A DNA stretch of 64,000 bases, from NCBI GenBank assembly GCA_033065855.1, contig JAVXUO010002897.1, forward strand, positions 310,001 through 374,000. Reading direction: 5' to 3'. This DNA is from Escallonia rubra (lineage: Eukaryota > Streptophyta > Magnoliopsida > Escalloniales > Escalloniaceae). The position numbers were made by a program, and so were the translations under genes. Of the stretch, positions 1 through 11,060 are shown piece by piece (position 1 is the first letter of the stretch; the number at the start of each line of letters is the position of its first letter). Under the pieces are notes generated by a model, which saw nothing but the letters and a program-made list of their open reading frames with translations, did not search any database and was not told the DNA's origin.

Positions 1-379
1 GGTCTGTGTGAGGCGGGATCCCTATTGCAAGTTCAGGCTGGGGACAAGGAGGATAGATATTCACAGCAAACTGTTGTAAGCCCGAGTCCAAGTTTAAGGC
101 GTTGTCCATATCGGATTCTTCAAGTCCAAGATTCTTTGTTATCCCTTTTAGCAACTCCCTCGCCATTATTCGTGTCCTTTTGCAGTACTGAAATGAAAGT
201 TCGCTGCAGTCAAATGTATGTTGTCAGTCACCTAAGAAAACGAAAAAAAATAAGTTTGCTTTGGCAGCTTCACGTTGAAACTTTATTCATGCTTTAGAAC
301 TCGCAGTAAAACTTTTATTAGGCAGAATTTTCTAACTTGAAAGAAAGAGGCTTTAATGAAAAGATAGATGATTTAATAC

Positions 380-1173
380 CTGAAACCAGCAGGCTTGTCT
401 GGAAAGTGAAACTCTGGATGTGCAATGACCTTAAGATAATCCCTCCAAAGCAAGATTTTCCCCATGCTAGCACTACGGAAGCTAGTGCCGCACCTGATCG
501 GGTCTAACGCGTTCTTCCCGCCAAAGTTCTGCTTCTCCTCCTCCGATAGATTGAAGAACTCATTTGAGGCATCAAACACCTTGTCTATCAGAGTCTCCGG
601 TACACCATGATTAACCAGCTACAGACATACATCCACAGTAGTAATAAGTCATATGCACCATTGAAAGTGTATGTGTGTGCCTATGTATTGTGCTGGTGGG
701 GGCAGGGAAAGGCAACACTCGGGCAATTTTGATAAATAAACTTCAAGACGACTATGACAAATATATTGGCATTGTCCCTTAAGGACGTCGGCATTTGGTA
801 GCTTTCTGGGTCGATTTTATTTTGACGTCACCTTCTCCTCTTTATGACTTGAATTCAGTGCATGATGTTGTACGAATTGTGAAATTCTTTTTGCGGCATT
901 AACAAAAAACTAAAAGTAGAAAGTTAAGAGGACGTAAATTGCTGCACGGCTTACTAAGAAGCAGCCCCATTCCTCGCAGGCTTTGCCAAGATCGTCGATG
1001 ACTTTGGACCGTTGACCAGGAACGCCTGAGGTGAGCAACGAGTAATCAATGACGGGGATTGAATGTTCCTGATCGGAAGCAATGGGTGTGAAGTGAGTCG
1101 TGGAGTAAGCGTAGTCGGAAGGGATGGAACCAAGGAGGTTAGGGGATTCAGCAACTACTTTGATGCTTGCCAT
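380..1173 (-). CDS. 2-oxoglutarate/Fe(II)-dependent dioxygenase, exons 1-2 (5' part of gene)
   Basis: First two exons of a plant 2-oxoglutarate-dependent dioxygenase, a cytosolic enzyme family that oxidises specialised metabolites or hormones. Exon 1 is 955-1173, starting at MASIKVV and holding the DIOX_N (PF14226) hallmark IPVIDYSLL and ACEEWGCF. The intron is 619-954 (GTAAGC donor, TGTAG acceptor). Exon 2 is 380-618, opening with LVNHGVPETLIDKVF and running through EEKQNF, DPIRCGTSF, WRDYLKV, HPEFHFP and KPAGF. It ends at a GTATTA donor in phase 2, so positions 1-379 are intron and the catalytic HxD...H iron-binding domain must lie left of the window. Both exons are open and the junctions restore the expected frame, so the gene looks intact as far as it goes. 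Wording resembles the '2-ODD 19-like' group; the substrate cannot be told from the N-terminal half. Confidence 0.88.
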
Positions 1174-1250
1174 CTTTGAGGGTGTAACAGTTGGAGCTGC
1201 TATATTTAGTGGCTTGTACCTTTGTGATGTTCTGAACGTGAAGGGACTGC

Positions 1251-1259
1251 TTTATATAG
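1251..1259 (-). promoter_or_regulatory. TATA box of the dioxygenase gene
   Basis: On the minus strand the sequence reads TCTATATAAAG about 80 bases before the ATG at 1173. This spacing suits a core promoter with a short 5' leader. Confidence 0.6.
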
Positions 1260-1458
1260 ACATCGAGTGCAACTTCATGATGCTGCCCTTAGATTTTTGT
1301 TAGTAGGTGCCAGCTGTAATGTGATGTATCCATTTTTGTTCTTTCATTCCAGGTAAAAAGTATCAACTAATGGAGGAGGAATGAGGAATGATATTAGACA
1401 ACCCATCCCTTTTCTTTCCTTTTTTCACAAATAGGAAGTTACCCGCTTAAAAGTCAAA

Positions 1459-3221
1459 TCTATATAATATATAATATATAATATATAATAAGCTAAGCGA
1501 GAAAGACATTGATAGCTTCTTTGCGCGACACATTATCGCTTTTTTATTTGACATGTCATTAGATCCTTATTTTAAGATTAATTAACATCTATATTAGCAA
1601 GTCTTATTTAATTTAAAAACTAATTCTAATCATTCTAAAATTCTACTTAATCAATATACTAATCTATTAAGACTTCTTTTTTATAATTATGCACTTAAAA
1701 TTCAAAAACTAATTCTAATCATTCTAAAATTCAAGCTTATCATTGTACTAACTTATTATGACTTAATATTGACTATTGTATCTTCAAAACTACTCTATAA
1801 TATGAATATAAAAACTCGTATATGTAAAAAACGAAAACAATACTTTCGATTTAGAAGAAAATTTAAAAAATCATTCTAATCATTCTAAAACTCTTCCTAA
1901 TCAATATACTAACCTATTAAGACTTCATTTTGACAACTATGTCCTTAAAAGTGTTTTCTAAATAATAAAACGAAAAATAATACTTTCGATTTAGAAGAAA
2001 AAATTAATGTTACAATTAAGATTAAACAACACATGAGACTTAGAAAAAAAAATGATCTAACATTGATTTCAATTTTGATAAGTACCTTATTTTTAAATTT
2101 AATTAATTTTACAAGAATAATGAGGGTTGTATAATTTCAAAATTAATTATAAATATTTTAGAACTCATCCGAATTAATACACTAACTTATTATGACTAAT
2201 TTTGACTATTGTATTCTTAAAACTACTATTTAATGTGAATATAAAAATTCATATATCAAAAAAACAAAAATAACATATTAGATTTAGGAGGAAAAAATGA
2301 CGTTCTAATTGAGTTAAATGTGCTATCATTATTCATATATATAGATATATAGATAATATACATAAAATACTCGTCGTTAAAAAGGAATAATAAGATATAT
2401 AGATTTAATAAACAAATTATAAGTCAATATTTTAAATAAGATCTCATGACTACCAAACTGGTTATATCCCATGTATAAGGATTTAGAAAGTAAATCAAAC
2501 TCTTTACTAGGACTTACTGCTGAAAAATTCGTGATATAAATGTCGCGATATCTATAAGCCTTATAAATCTAAAAAATCAGTTGTACAACGTTTAAAGTCT
2601 ATGCTACAGTCATATATTTACGTATTAGGCTTTGGTTTTGACTATTAAAAACTTCATTAGACAGTCATGCAATTATTGCGTAGTATTTGCATACGCATAT
2701 ATGTTTGTTTTAGCTCATTTAAACTGTAAGTTGAAAGAACAATGAGTAGGTTGTGCATGTTATATTACTACTTGATGATGTAAAATAAAAGTTTAAAGAA
2801 CATAAAAATCTAGCGAGGCACATAACATAATCTACTCATTATTCTTTAAACTTATAGTTCAGAGAAACTAAAGCAAATATATATACCAATGCAAATACTC
2901 TGCAGCAATTGCATGACCATCGAATCAAAATTACAATTTTAAATATTCTACTAGATATTATGTTCGTATCCTAATAAGTTGGTGATTTCTTGAAACAATG
3001 ATTCATGAAGAAGATAAGAATGGACTATGACATTTACGATTTCAAAGAAAAAGAACTCTTAACCTAACTTTTCAAGCTAAAAGACTTGATTTTGAAACGC
3101 TATAGGTTGGACCACTAAAAAAACTTAATAATAGTATAGTCTTGACAAGTTACTTGAAATTGTTAAAAATAAAATATTAAAAATTTCTTACTAACAACTA
3201 TAGTTTTAGCAAAAGTGTATG

Positions 3222-3305
<84 letters not shown>

Positions 3306-4968
3306 ATGTTAATCTTTTTTGTTTCTTGAAATATGGTACGCATTGTTACACTTTTTCTAGCTTTTTAAAATATTTTATTAACTTACTCGAGCTTGACCCG
3401 GGATCCTGAGATATAATATCTAATAACTGAGGCGAGAAATGCAATGATATCTACCTCATTGCATTGTGTTTCTAATATAATAAAAGTTATAAAAAACTAA
3501 TGTTAAACATATTATTGTTGCTAAAGATCTCTAAACATTGTTTTGAACATGGTCCTTAATTTTACAATTAATTAAATTGGCAAATACAGTAAACATTTAA
3601 ATAATATGCCTTATGCAATTCAAAAATCAATTTGAAACATTAAAAATTTTCTAACCAACATAGTAACCTATTATGATTTTATTTGAATACTATATATCGA
3701 AAAGCTCTCTAACATGAAATATTAACCTGTTAAACAAAAATTACTTAAGGGATTTAATAAGAAAAATGAGGTACTATTTCAAATTCATATTTAAGTTTTC
3801 TATAAATTCAAATATGAATCTAATTCGATAAATATGTTGGTTAAAGATTTTGGTCAATAATTTATTTACTCTAAGATTTTGCGGTAGCCTATTTTGTCGC
3901 ATTGGTTAAATGTATAATTACCATAATATGCAAATCCCATATAAGATATATTAGAAAAATACTGTAGATTTAAAACCTTAATTATGTGACCATTTCTTAA
4001 ATTCAACTAATTTTATGGTCGAAAAGTTTTGAATCAATTTTTTTTCTATGGTATTTTTATTGTGAGTAGTTAAACTCTTGAGCATTCTAAATTCTACAGT
4101 AGCAATAAACCATCTACGATTTCATGTTAACTTTTGTAATTCTGAATAGAATTGCGTATAAAATCGAAAAATGATATTAGTTATGTTGTGATGAATGTAG
4201 ACTAAAACTTATATTGAAAACCTTATTATATTTGAAGATAAATCTTACTTAGTAAGCATGCTTATTGTATAATTTGTGAAATGTTGGTTAAATTTTGTTC
4301 AACAATTTTCTTATTACGAGGTTTTGAGCTATCCTATATAGTCATGTTTGTTAAACTTTTTAAACTTTATACAATTACCTCATGCACTAATTACTATTTC
4401 TCTATATGCTTTGTTAGTGGATTACGTTTGCTTCTAAAAATGCCACATCATCCTTACTTGATTAGTCGTGTTGATTAACTTTTATAAATCACATGTTATA
4501 AACAAATATATGGACCAAAATTTTCTCTATCAAAATTAAACTAACATGTAATTAATGTTATGGGCAACCCATTCAAGGTACAAATTATTTTTAAAAGATA
4601 CTTAAAAAAAATAAAAATTTCTTATGCAATAGCAAATTGATCTCAATATGTTCTCTACATATTTTTATCACTAGAATTTACTTTTTATTTTTTGTGTACT
4701 AAATAAACTTTTAATTTTTGTTCATCAATATAGTTACCAAATCATAATTAGCAAATATGCACAAGAACATTACTTATTGATATTTTACCAAAAAGGTTAA
4801 TTTATTTTATTACAAGAAAGTTCAAGCCAAAAATTAAAGTAACTACCTTTGATGAAATAACCATAAAATTATAAAAGTATTCAATATATTTTATTATGCA
4901 TTTCAGAACTACTAAAATAAATTAGTGTTAATAAACTGTCTCGTGCTTGGCACGGGATTCTGGGCTAG
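1459..4968 (+). mobile_element. Helitron-like non-autonomous element
   Basis: Very AT-rich 3.5-kb block without coding potential. The left edge is A|TCTATATAATATATAATA, a typical plant Helitron 5' tip. The right edge is a short hairpin (TCGTGC...GCACGG) followed about 10 bases later by CTAG|T. Insertion between A and T without target duplication, a TC start and a hairpin plus CTRR end are the family signature. A similar hairpin-like end (CGAGCTTGACCCGGGATCCTGA) lies inside at about 3389-3410, so the block may be two related elements in tandem or one inserted in another. Related sequence recurs at about 25880-26780. No Rep/helicase gene is visible. The ends are a judgement by eye. Confidence 0.5.
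3219..3303. repeat. (TA)n(TG)n(TA)n compound microsatellite
   Basis: An uninterrupted run of TA, then TG, then TA dinucleotides inside the Helitron-like block. Confidence 0.95.
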
Positions 4969-5662
4969 TAGAGATAAAAAAACGTGAGAGTCTTTGTCCT
5001 TTGCATGGTCATAGAAAATGTGAAAGTCAAATAGAGAAGGATATCACATGATGAAAGGGGCAATCTAACACGGAGTATAATTATATATTGAAAACAAATG
5101 ACCAAGTCTTCGTCCTTCGCCAACTTCTGACCATGATTTGAGTTTGAGATGAACGTGGTGGGTGCTGAAAATTTTAGGCTTTGATTTGTACTATCTAAAA
5201 TAAAAATACGAGCAATAGTGAGAGATAAGACATAACAGTATAATAATAAATAATTGAAAATAAGGTTATTGTAGTGATTTTACTCACGGGAAGGCCGTTT
5301 TGGTGATTTAAGTCCGAGATGGGCATTTTCTGGTTAGAGAGCGTAGCTTTGGATCCATGTAAGGGCTTCTATCTGAATCCCGGGTAAGGACTTTCATCTG
5401 AACCCTTATTTGATAACTTGTACTCGTAAGTACTCCTTTGATTTAATGATGACTAATGTCGAACACTGAATTATGCATTGATATCGGTCTATTATTGTCC
5501 AAAAATACTAATATTGAACCTTAACCGATTATTTGAAAATCTTATTAATGCTCGCCTATTATTTCATGTTGAGCAAATGTGATGAATGTTTGTGTCCGTT
5601 CTTTTGAATTGTTGTGCCTAAATTCGATAACCATTCGCAATCGTTTTTGCTATTTTTCTTTG
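4969..5662. other. No recognisable gene
   Basis: AT-rich intergenic DNA between the Helitron-like element and the LTR element. I see no ORF or terminal repeat that I can name. It does not match the body of the right LTR at 9353-9813, so the left LTR upstream of 5663 was lost or replaced. Confidence 0.5.
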
Positions 5663-5711
5663 TAGATTTATTCTCTGGTTGTGATTCTCGATTCAGTTTT
5701 TAGCAGCAACA
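5663..5711 (+). repeat. Left LTR remnant (3' tip only)
   Basis: Matches the last 48 bases or so of the right LTR, ending TTAGCAGCAACA. Upstream sequence has no counterpart in the right LTR, so this LTR is truncated or recombined. Confidence 0.6.
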
Positions 5712-5731
5712 GATTGGCGCCATCAGCGAGA
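5712..5731 (+). other. Primer-binding-site candidate
   Basis: GATTGGCGCCATCAGCGAGA directly follows the left LTR end. TTGGCGCC-type sites are common in non-autonomous plant gypsy-like elements. An ATGGCC at about 5745 follows but opens no long frame. Confidence 0.45.
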
Positions 5732-5924
5732 CTACGATAGGGAACATGGCCAATCACTCATCCTCCAGTGAGTCCCTACTCAGTTTCTTTCAGAATCGTC
5801 ACCCGCAATCCAACATCTCTCTTCGACTTAGTGACTCTCGCGATCAATGATCGATGCACTCATACCATCGCAGCAGTTCTGCTGAAGATGTGCACGTCAA
5901 TGTAACATCTACGACTCCAGAGTC

Positions 5925-6215
5925 AGAATGCTGCCCAATCACTCTGCCCGAGCAGAGTCTCGGACTTCGTCTTTCTTGTGCTCGGACAGAACACAAAGAG
6001 GAGTAAAGCATCTACCCGAGTAGAATGCTGCCTAAGCAGAATCTTGAACTTGGTCTCCCTTGCGCTCGAACAGAGCACAAGGTGGAACAAGGCATTTGCC
6101 TGAGCAGAAAGCCGACTGAACACTCTGCCCGAGCAGAGTCCCAAACTCCATCTCCTTTGTGCACGAATAAAAAAAAGGAGAACAAGGCCTCTACCCAAGT
6201 AGAAGGTCGACGGTT
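5925..6215. repeat. Palindromic minisatellite, block 1
   Basis: About three degenerate units of a roughly 80-100-base repeat built on ACTCTGC-CCGA-GCAGAGT, a 7-base-stem palindrome, followed by a CTCGGAC-rich spacer and GCATCTGCC. The same unit forms block 2 at 8645-9262. ORFs here are by-products of the repeat. Confidence 0.8.
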
Positions 6216-6559
6216 TAGCTATAGATCTAACCCGTGAGGCAACAATGTTTTGATGGGACATTGTCACTCCATCAAACTTTGCTACTTTGAAACTTGGCCA
6301 AGCAAGGGTGCTGGGCTTTTTTGCCAACTCTTAATTGACAAATAAGAGTTTGTGTCAAAGTAAAAAAGACAATGCTATGTGAACGGTATAAGTTGATAAA
6401 CACGTAGTAGCATGAGAAAATGACGAATGCCATGAATAAAACACTCTTTAAAGAGAATGATAGACAAGATAAAGTTCTTACAAGCCCTTGAAGGGCATCA
6501 AGAGTACTTAGTCAAAACAGCAAAAAAGAGCCTAAAAACATGAAAACAACATCTAGGCC

Positions 6560-8121
6560 TCAGGGAGCAACGCCTGAGGGACCATCCTTCGTAGCCTAAG
6601 AGGTAGCTTCCCCCGCTTCAGAAGGCATGACTGTCTTTCTAGATGGGGATCCAAAGGCTGGCATTAGGAAGTCGTCTAAAGGAATATCGGGAAACCGCTG
6701 GGCAAATATCTTCTTGGTTTTCAGGAAGCCCATCTCGTAATCTCTAAACCGTCGTCGGTGTGCTTTTTCAGCAACTCATCCCCAGCATTCTCGTCGAGAA
6801 AGTCCTGAATGCGTTGATCTTTTGCCTCCACTATTTTCCTTTTGGCGCTTTTCAATCTCTTTTCAAAGGCCTCAACTTGGGGAAGGAGGTCTGCCTCTCG
6901 CTTGGTCAACTCTTCTGCCCATTAGGTGGCTTTTTCAGCTTGAGCAATGGCCTCCCTCTTCTCTTGGCTTTCCAGGGCTGCCACCTCAGTGGCCATCTCG
7001 CATCGAGATAGCATCTGCACCTCACAGGCCTATATCTGACGGATAAGATTATTGGTCAGTTAAAGGAAGGTCGAGGTAAAAGGATAAAACTGTAAACGAG
7101 CCCTTACCGAGTACGCAGCCTGGACAAAGGTGCATGCAAAAGACTCGTGAGTCTGGTTTTCAAGTATCTCCACGTCTTTGGGAAGAACACCATGCTTGAG
7201 ATGCTGCTTGAAAACATGGTTGTTCAGCATCCCCATGTCGTCTTGCAAGAAAATCCATCGAGGCCGGAAGATGGGATCTTCTTCAATAGACACCCCTTCT
7301 ATGACTCAATGAGTTGGTTCAAGAAGAGTAACCTTTGCCCTCTTTGGAGCAGTGGACACTTTAACGGTGGGCTGATTTCCTTTCTTTTTCCCTTCGCCTT
7401 CTCGAGGGCATCTAAGAAGCCTGCCTCTAATGTCTTTCCGCTGCCACTAGCCATTTTTGCATAAAGAGATGGAATTAGTATTGGAAGAAGGATCAACAAG
7501 ACCGAATCAAAATACACAAAGGCCTATGTGATGCTTACCTAGTGGTTCCGGTGGAAGATGTGCTAGAAGTGGCCAGAGGGGGAGGGTTAACTGGAAGACC
7601 AACTGGTATAGATTTATGGGGAATGATCTCCCCATACTCTAATTGTTTCTCTGTCAGAGGCTCCTCGATGGAAAGACCACCCTGAAGCTTTATGTGGCTG
7701 GGAATGTGTTTTGTTAAGGTATCTGGAAGGGGTCTATTCTTGTTGTCAAAATCTTTACCGTAAGCTTTCCATGTCTTTTCGAATGGTAATTTCCCTTGGT
7801 CTTCGCGACCAGCAAAAAAATATCTGGAATGCGAACCCTTGTTGGATTTTGGACCGCCCTTGAGAAGCCTCTGCCTGTTGTGGATATAATGCCGCCCAGG
7901 ACAGTTGGTGGCACCTTTAACAAAACAGATTTCAAAGAAGACTCATATAAAGTTAGTAGGATCTGTTTTGTAACAAGAAGAGGGCAAAAGAGCAAATGGA
8001 GTTTATTGCCCAACCTCACTAGCTCTTCATAAATGCCTGTTTCCTAGTCTGTTCCATAATTGGCTGGCTCTTGCACCTCTGGAACTTGAGCTATCCAGCC
8101 TTCAGGAAGAGGATACTCCAT
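6560..8121 (-). pseudogene. Decayed plant gypsy-type transposon protein (PF04195-like), antisense inside the LTR element
   Basis: Reading on the minus strand, a gene can start at 8121 (MEYPLPEGWIAQVPE), followed by ETGIYEELVRLGNKL and then PKSNKGSHSRYFFAGR and KLPFEKTWKAY. This order (short basic N-terminus, 'YEE..R.G', then 'K-NKG-..RYFF') is what I know of the 'putative gypsy type transposon' domain PF04195. The C-terminal part includes MASGSGKTLEAGFLDALEKA (7455 downward) and a charged coiled-coil stretch, PQVEAFEKRLKSAKRKIVEA, near 6880-6820. The frame changes several times and stops interrupt it (one at about 8055), and GT/AG-like joints suggest introns, so I treat it as a pseudogene. 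The function of the family is not established. Confidence 0.55.
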
Positions 8122-8644
8122 GATCAGCACCTACAACTCTTCCTTGGTCTTTTCATTTTACTTCTCATCGGCAGTAAACCAAGGTTTGTGATTTTCTTTT
8201 TCTTCAGCTTTATCCTTTAAATCACCTAAGGCATTCCTAGGGGGTAAAGGTTGTGATAATTAGGGATTGGAAAGACCTTTTTTTTTCTTTGGGATGTTGG
8301 AACTCACCCCGTGAACGAAGAGGAACTACTCTTAATAACTTCTTCGGAAGAAGTTACACTATCAGATGACTCCAATATATTCTACCCACAAAGACTTAAA
8401 ACTATTAAAATAAAGATGTTGAACTAAAAGAGAGGTAGAATGAGACTTACTTGATAAAGAGCAGAATGCTTCTAACTTTTGAGCGAGGTGAAAAATGAAG
8501 TGGCCTTGTCCTCTTGATAAAGAATTCTTATGTAACCGACTCTTGAGGAACGCAATGGTACATTTGCCCTTTACGTGTCACAATCTTGAAGCAGAGAAAT
8601 TTGAATTTCCCGCCCAAGCCATTTATTGCATGAGGCACGTGTAG

Positions 8645-9262
8645 GATGAATAAAGCATCTGCCATAACAGAATGATATCTGAGCACTCTGCCCAAGCAGA
8701 GTCTCGAACTTCATCCCCCTTATGCTCGGATGAAGCAAAAGAATGAATAAAACATCTACCTGAGCAAAGTCTCGAACTCCATCCCCTTATGCTCGGACGA
8801 AGCAAAAAAATGAATAAAGCATCTACCTGAGCAAAGTCTCGAACTCCATCCCCCTTATGCTCGGACGAAGCAAAACAAGGAATAAAGCATCTGCCCGAGC
8901 AGAATGCTGTCCGAGCACTCTGCCTGAGCAGAGTCTCGAACTTCATCCCCCTTGTGCTCGGAAGAAGCACAAGGAAGAATAAAGCATCTGCCCGAACAAA
9001 ATGTTGTCTGAGCACTCTACCCGAGCAGAGTGCCAAGATCGTCTTCACTCTGTTCGGACAAAAGCATCTGCCTGAGTAAAATGTTATCCAAGCACTCTGC
9101 CCGAGTAGAGTGTCAAGATCGTCTTCATTAAACTCGGACAATAGCATCTGCCTTAGCAGAATGCTATCCGAGCACTCTGCCCTAGCAGAGTGCCAAGATC
9201 ATCTTCATTTTGTTCGGACAAAGGTGTCTGCTCAAGCAGAGCATCGAGAATTGTCTTCTTCT
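8645..9262. repeat. Palindromic minisatellite, block 2
   Basis: Seven or eight tandem units of the same repeat as block 1. Some are about 98 bases and some about 66-80, the shorter ones lacking the palindrome segment. The core is GCATCTGCCCGAGCAGAATG...CACTCTGCCCGAGCAGAGT. Two blocks in the same orientation bracket the antisense gene. Confidence 0.85.
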
Positions 9263-9352
9263 TGTTCAGACATGTTAAACCACTGTTTTAGCTATTCCAC
9301 TAAGAGATTGTGCTTTCGCCTTCTCCGTAACCGCTAGCAAAAGCAGGGGGAA

Positions 9353-9813
9353 TTATAATATAGCTAAAAATATGCTTCCAATCAATGAATGACACGTGGC
9401 AGTGATGACCCATGGTAATAACTGGACAGCTACAAATCTAGCACTTTCCGTATTGGTAGAGACATAATCCTAAAGGGATCCTAACTCAATTCTCAAGGAC
9501 GGTGACGTGATCCTCAAGGATCCTAACACGATCATGATTGGTCTAGCCCAAGGCTCAGCTGCCAAGACTCACAAAGCTCTTGGGAGTCTTCCACTTACGA
9601 CTATATAAAGGGGGCACCCCCAGGTACGTAGACAACTACACATACATATACACTGTGTAATTTTGTTTTCTCAGAGTTTTACATTGTTAGCTGCGCTCTG
9701 ACTTAAGTATCGGAGAGTTCCTCCGCCAGAACCCCACCCGGTGGTCACTCCATGTTCTGTTTTGCAGATCTATTCTCTGGCTGTGGTTCCCGATCCAATT
9801 CTTAGCAGCAACA
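9353..9813 (+). repeat. Right LTR of the LARD-like element
   Basis: Follows the purine tract at about 9336-9350 and ends TTAGCAGCAACA. Contains a good TATA box and a leader rich in CTCAGAGTTTTACATTG and TCCTCCGCCAGAACC, typical of plant gypsy-like LTRs. The start is uncertain by about 30 bases because no clean TG edge can be matched to a left copy. Confidence 0.6.
9602..9609 (+). promoter_or_regulatory. LTR TATA box
   Basis: CTATATAAAGGGGGCACCCCC; TATATAAA followed by a G/C hairpin, about 205 bases before the LTR end. Confidence 0.6.
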
Positions 9814-10689
9814 CATGGTACGAAGTTTTAAAGAGAGGAAGTTGTGTATCATAAATTTGAGGTCCATAAAACAATTTAATATCATGAATAGAACGACGAT
9901 GTATTCTGAGATGGAGGTAGAGATTGAATTAAATGTTTATGTGGGTGATGATTATTGAAGCTAAAAGTGGAACCTTATCACTGTAAGTGGTACCTCAGCC
10001 CTACAATTGCACAAGTACACATATGAATTTTAATTGTGGATCTTTTATATATTCATAGTTCTTAATTGCATGTGAAATAGACTACTTGCTAAATAACTTG
10101 CCGATAATTCACATCCAACGTAATTATATGATATGTACAAGTTTAGAATTAGTAAAAAGTGGTAATATTTCTCAAATAACTAGTTTATGTGCAAAGAACA
10201 TGATCTCTAGCCAGTAACACTTAGATGCAAGGGAAAAAAATTGTAGACTCTTTGTCATAAGGATAAAATATAAAATTTTCCTTTTTCTCTCTTTTCTTCT
10301 GTAGAGATGAAGAGGCGTGATATAATTTACAACTGGAGTAGCATGGAGTTTAAGCACAGCCAGATTCTTGACATTTATTGGGGTTTTTTTAGTAGTATTT
10401 AGTTCCTTTTGATTTATAGAGGTAAAACATCCCGATCTATATATTATACTCTTTTGTTAATAGAACTCTCATATCTATTACGTAGCAAAGTAGACGTACA
10501 TGTAGCATTTGGAATAGATTTTATTTTCAGTTTTGAAAATTGAAAAAATATTGGCGTGTGACAAACAATTTTAGTTTTTTTTTTCCTTCAGTTTTATAAA
10601 TTAGTTTTCGAAATGAGGCTGTTTTTTAGAACTCCATTTTGGAGTTAATTTTTTTTTTTTTTAAATCCGCCTTTCAACTGTTAGAAGCA
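9814..10689. other. No recognisable gene
   Basis: AT-rich DNA with poly-T tracts. No supported ORF or repeat boundary was seen. Confidence 0.5.
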
Positions 10690-11060
10690 TTTTAAGTCTT
10701 ATCGTCAATCTTCATCACGAACACCTACCACCCAAGAACACCAAACCACCATCATTACCAACCACAATACCCATTGACTGCCACCACCAATGACCAACAC
10801 CCTCAACACCAAACTGCAAACACTACCAACCACCACAACCATCGACCGTCGATTTGCCACCGCCACTGATCAACACACCCGAAAATTGCCAACATCGCCA
10901 ACCACCATAGCCATTGACCGTCGCAACCACCACCAGTGACCAACACCCATGAACACCGCCAACTATCATAGCCACTGATAACCACAACTCCCACCACCAC
11001 CACTGACCAATACCACCGAACCCCAAACTCGCTAACATGGGTTACCACCACGGCACCACT
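10690..11060. repeat. Degenerate CCACCA/ACC-rich repeat
   Basis: Low-complexity DNA built from CACCAC, CCAACACC and ATTGACCG(T/C)CG units. Loose copies of a segment of roughly 50-110 bases (CATTGACCGTCG...CACCGCCA) recur. The overlapping minus-strand frames are tryptophan/glycine/valine-rich artefacts. Confidence 0.6.

Larger units (their letters stand above)
5663..9813 (+). mobile_element. Non-autonomous LTR retrotransposon (LARD-like) with an antisense gene
   Basis: Both edges carry the same roughly 50-base LTR end: ...ATTCTCTGG-TGTG-TTC-CGAT...TAGCAGCAACA at 5663-5711 and again at 9766-9813. The left copy is followed at once by a primer-binding-type sequence (GATTGGCGCCATC). The right LTR is preceded by a purine tract (AGCAAAAGCAGGGGG). 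Between them there is no gag-pol in the sense direction. Instead there are two blocks of a palindromic minisatellite and a decayed gene on the opposite strand. Only the last 50 bases or so of the left LTR remain. The target duplication cannot be checked. Confidence 0.65.

Noticed and set aside
5923-6327. Minus-strand 134-codon ORF, and the 174-codon ORF at 8623-9147
   Set aside because: Both are by-products of the palindromic minisatellite; they are cysteine/serine-rich repeats without a family.
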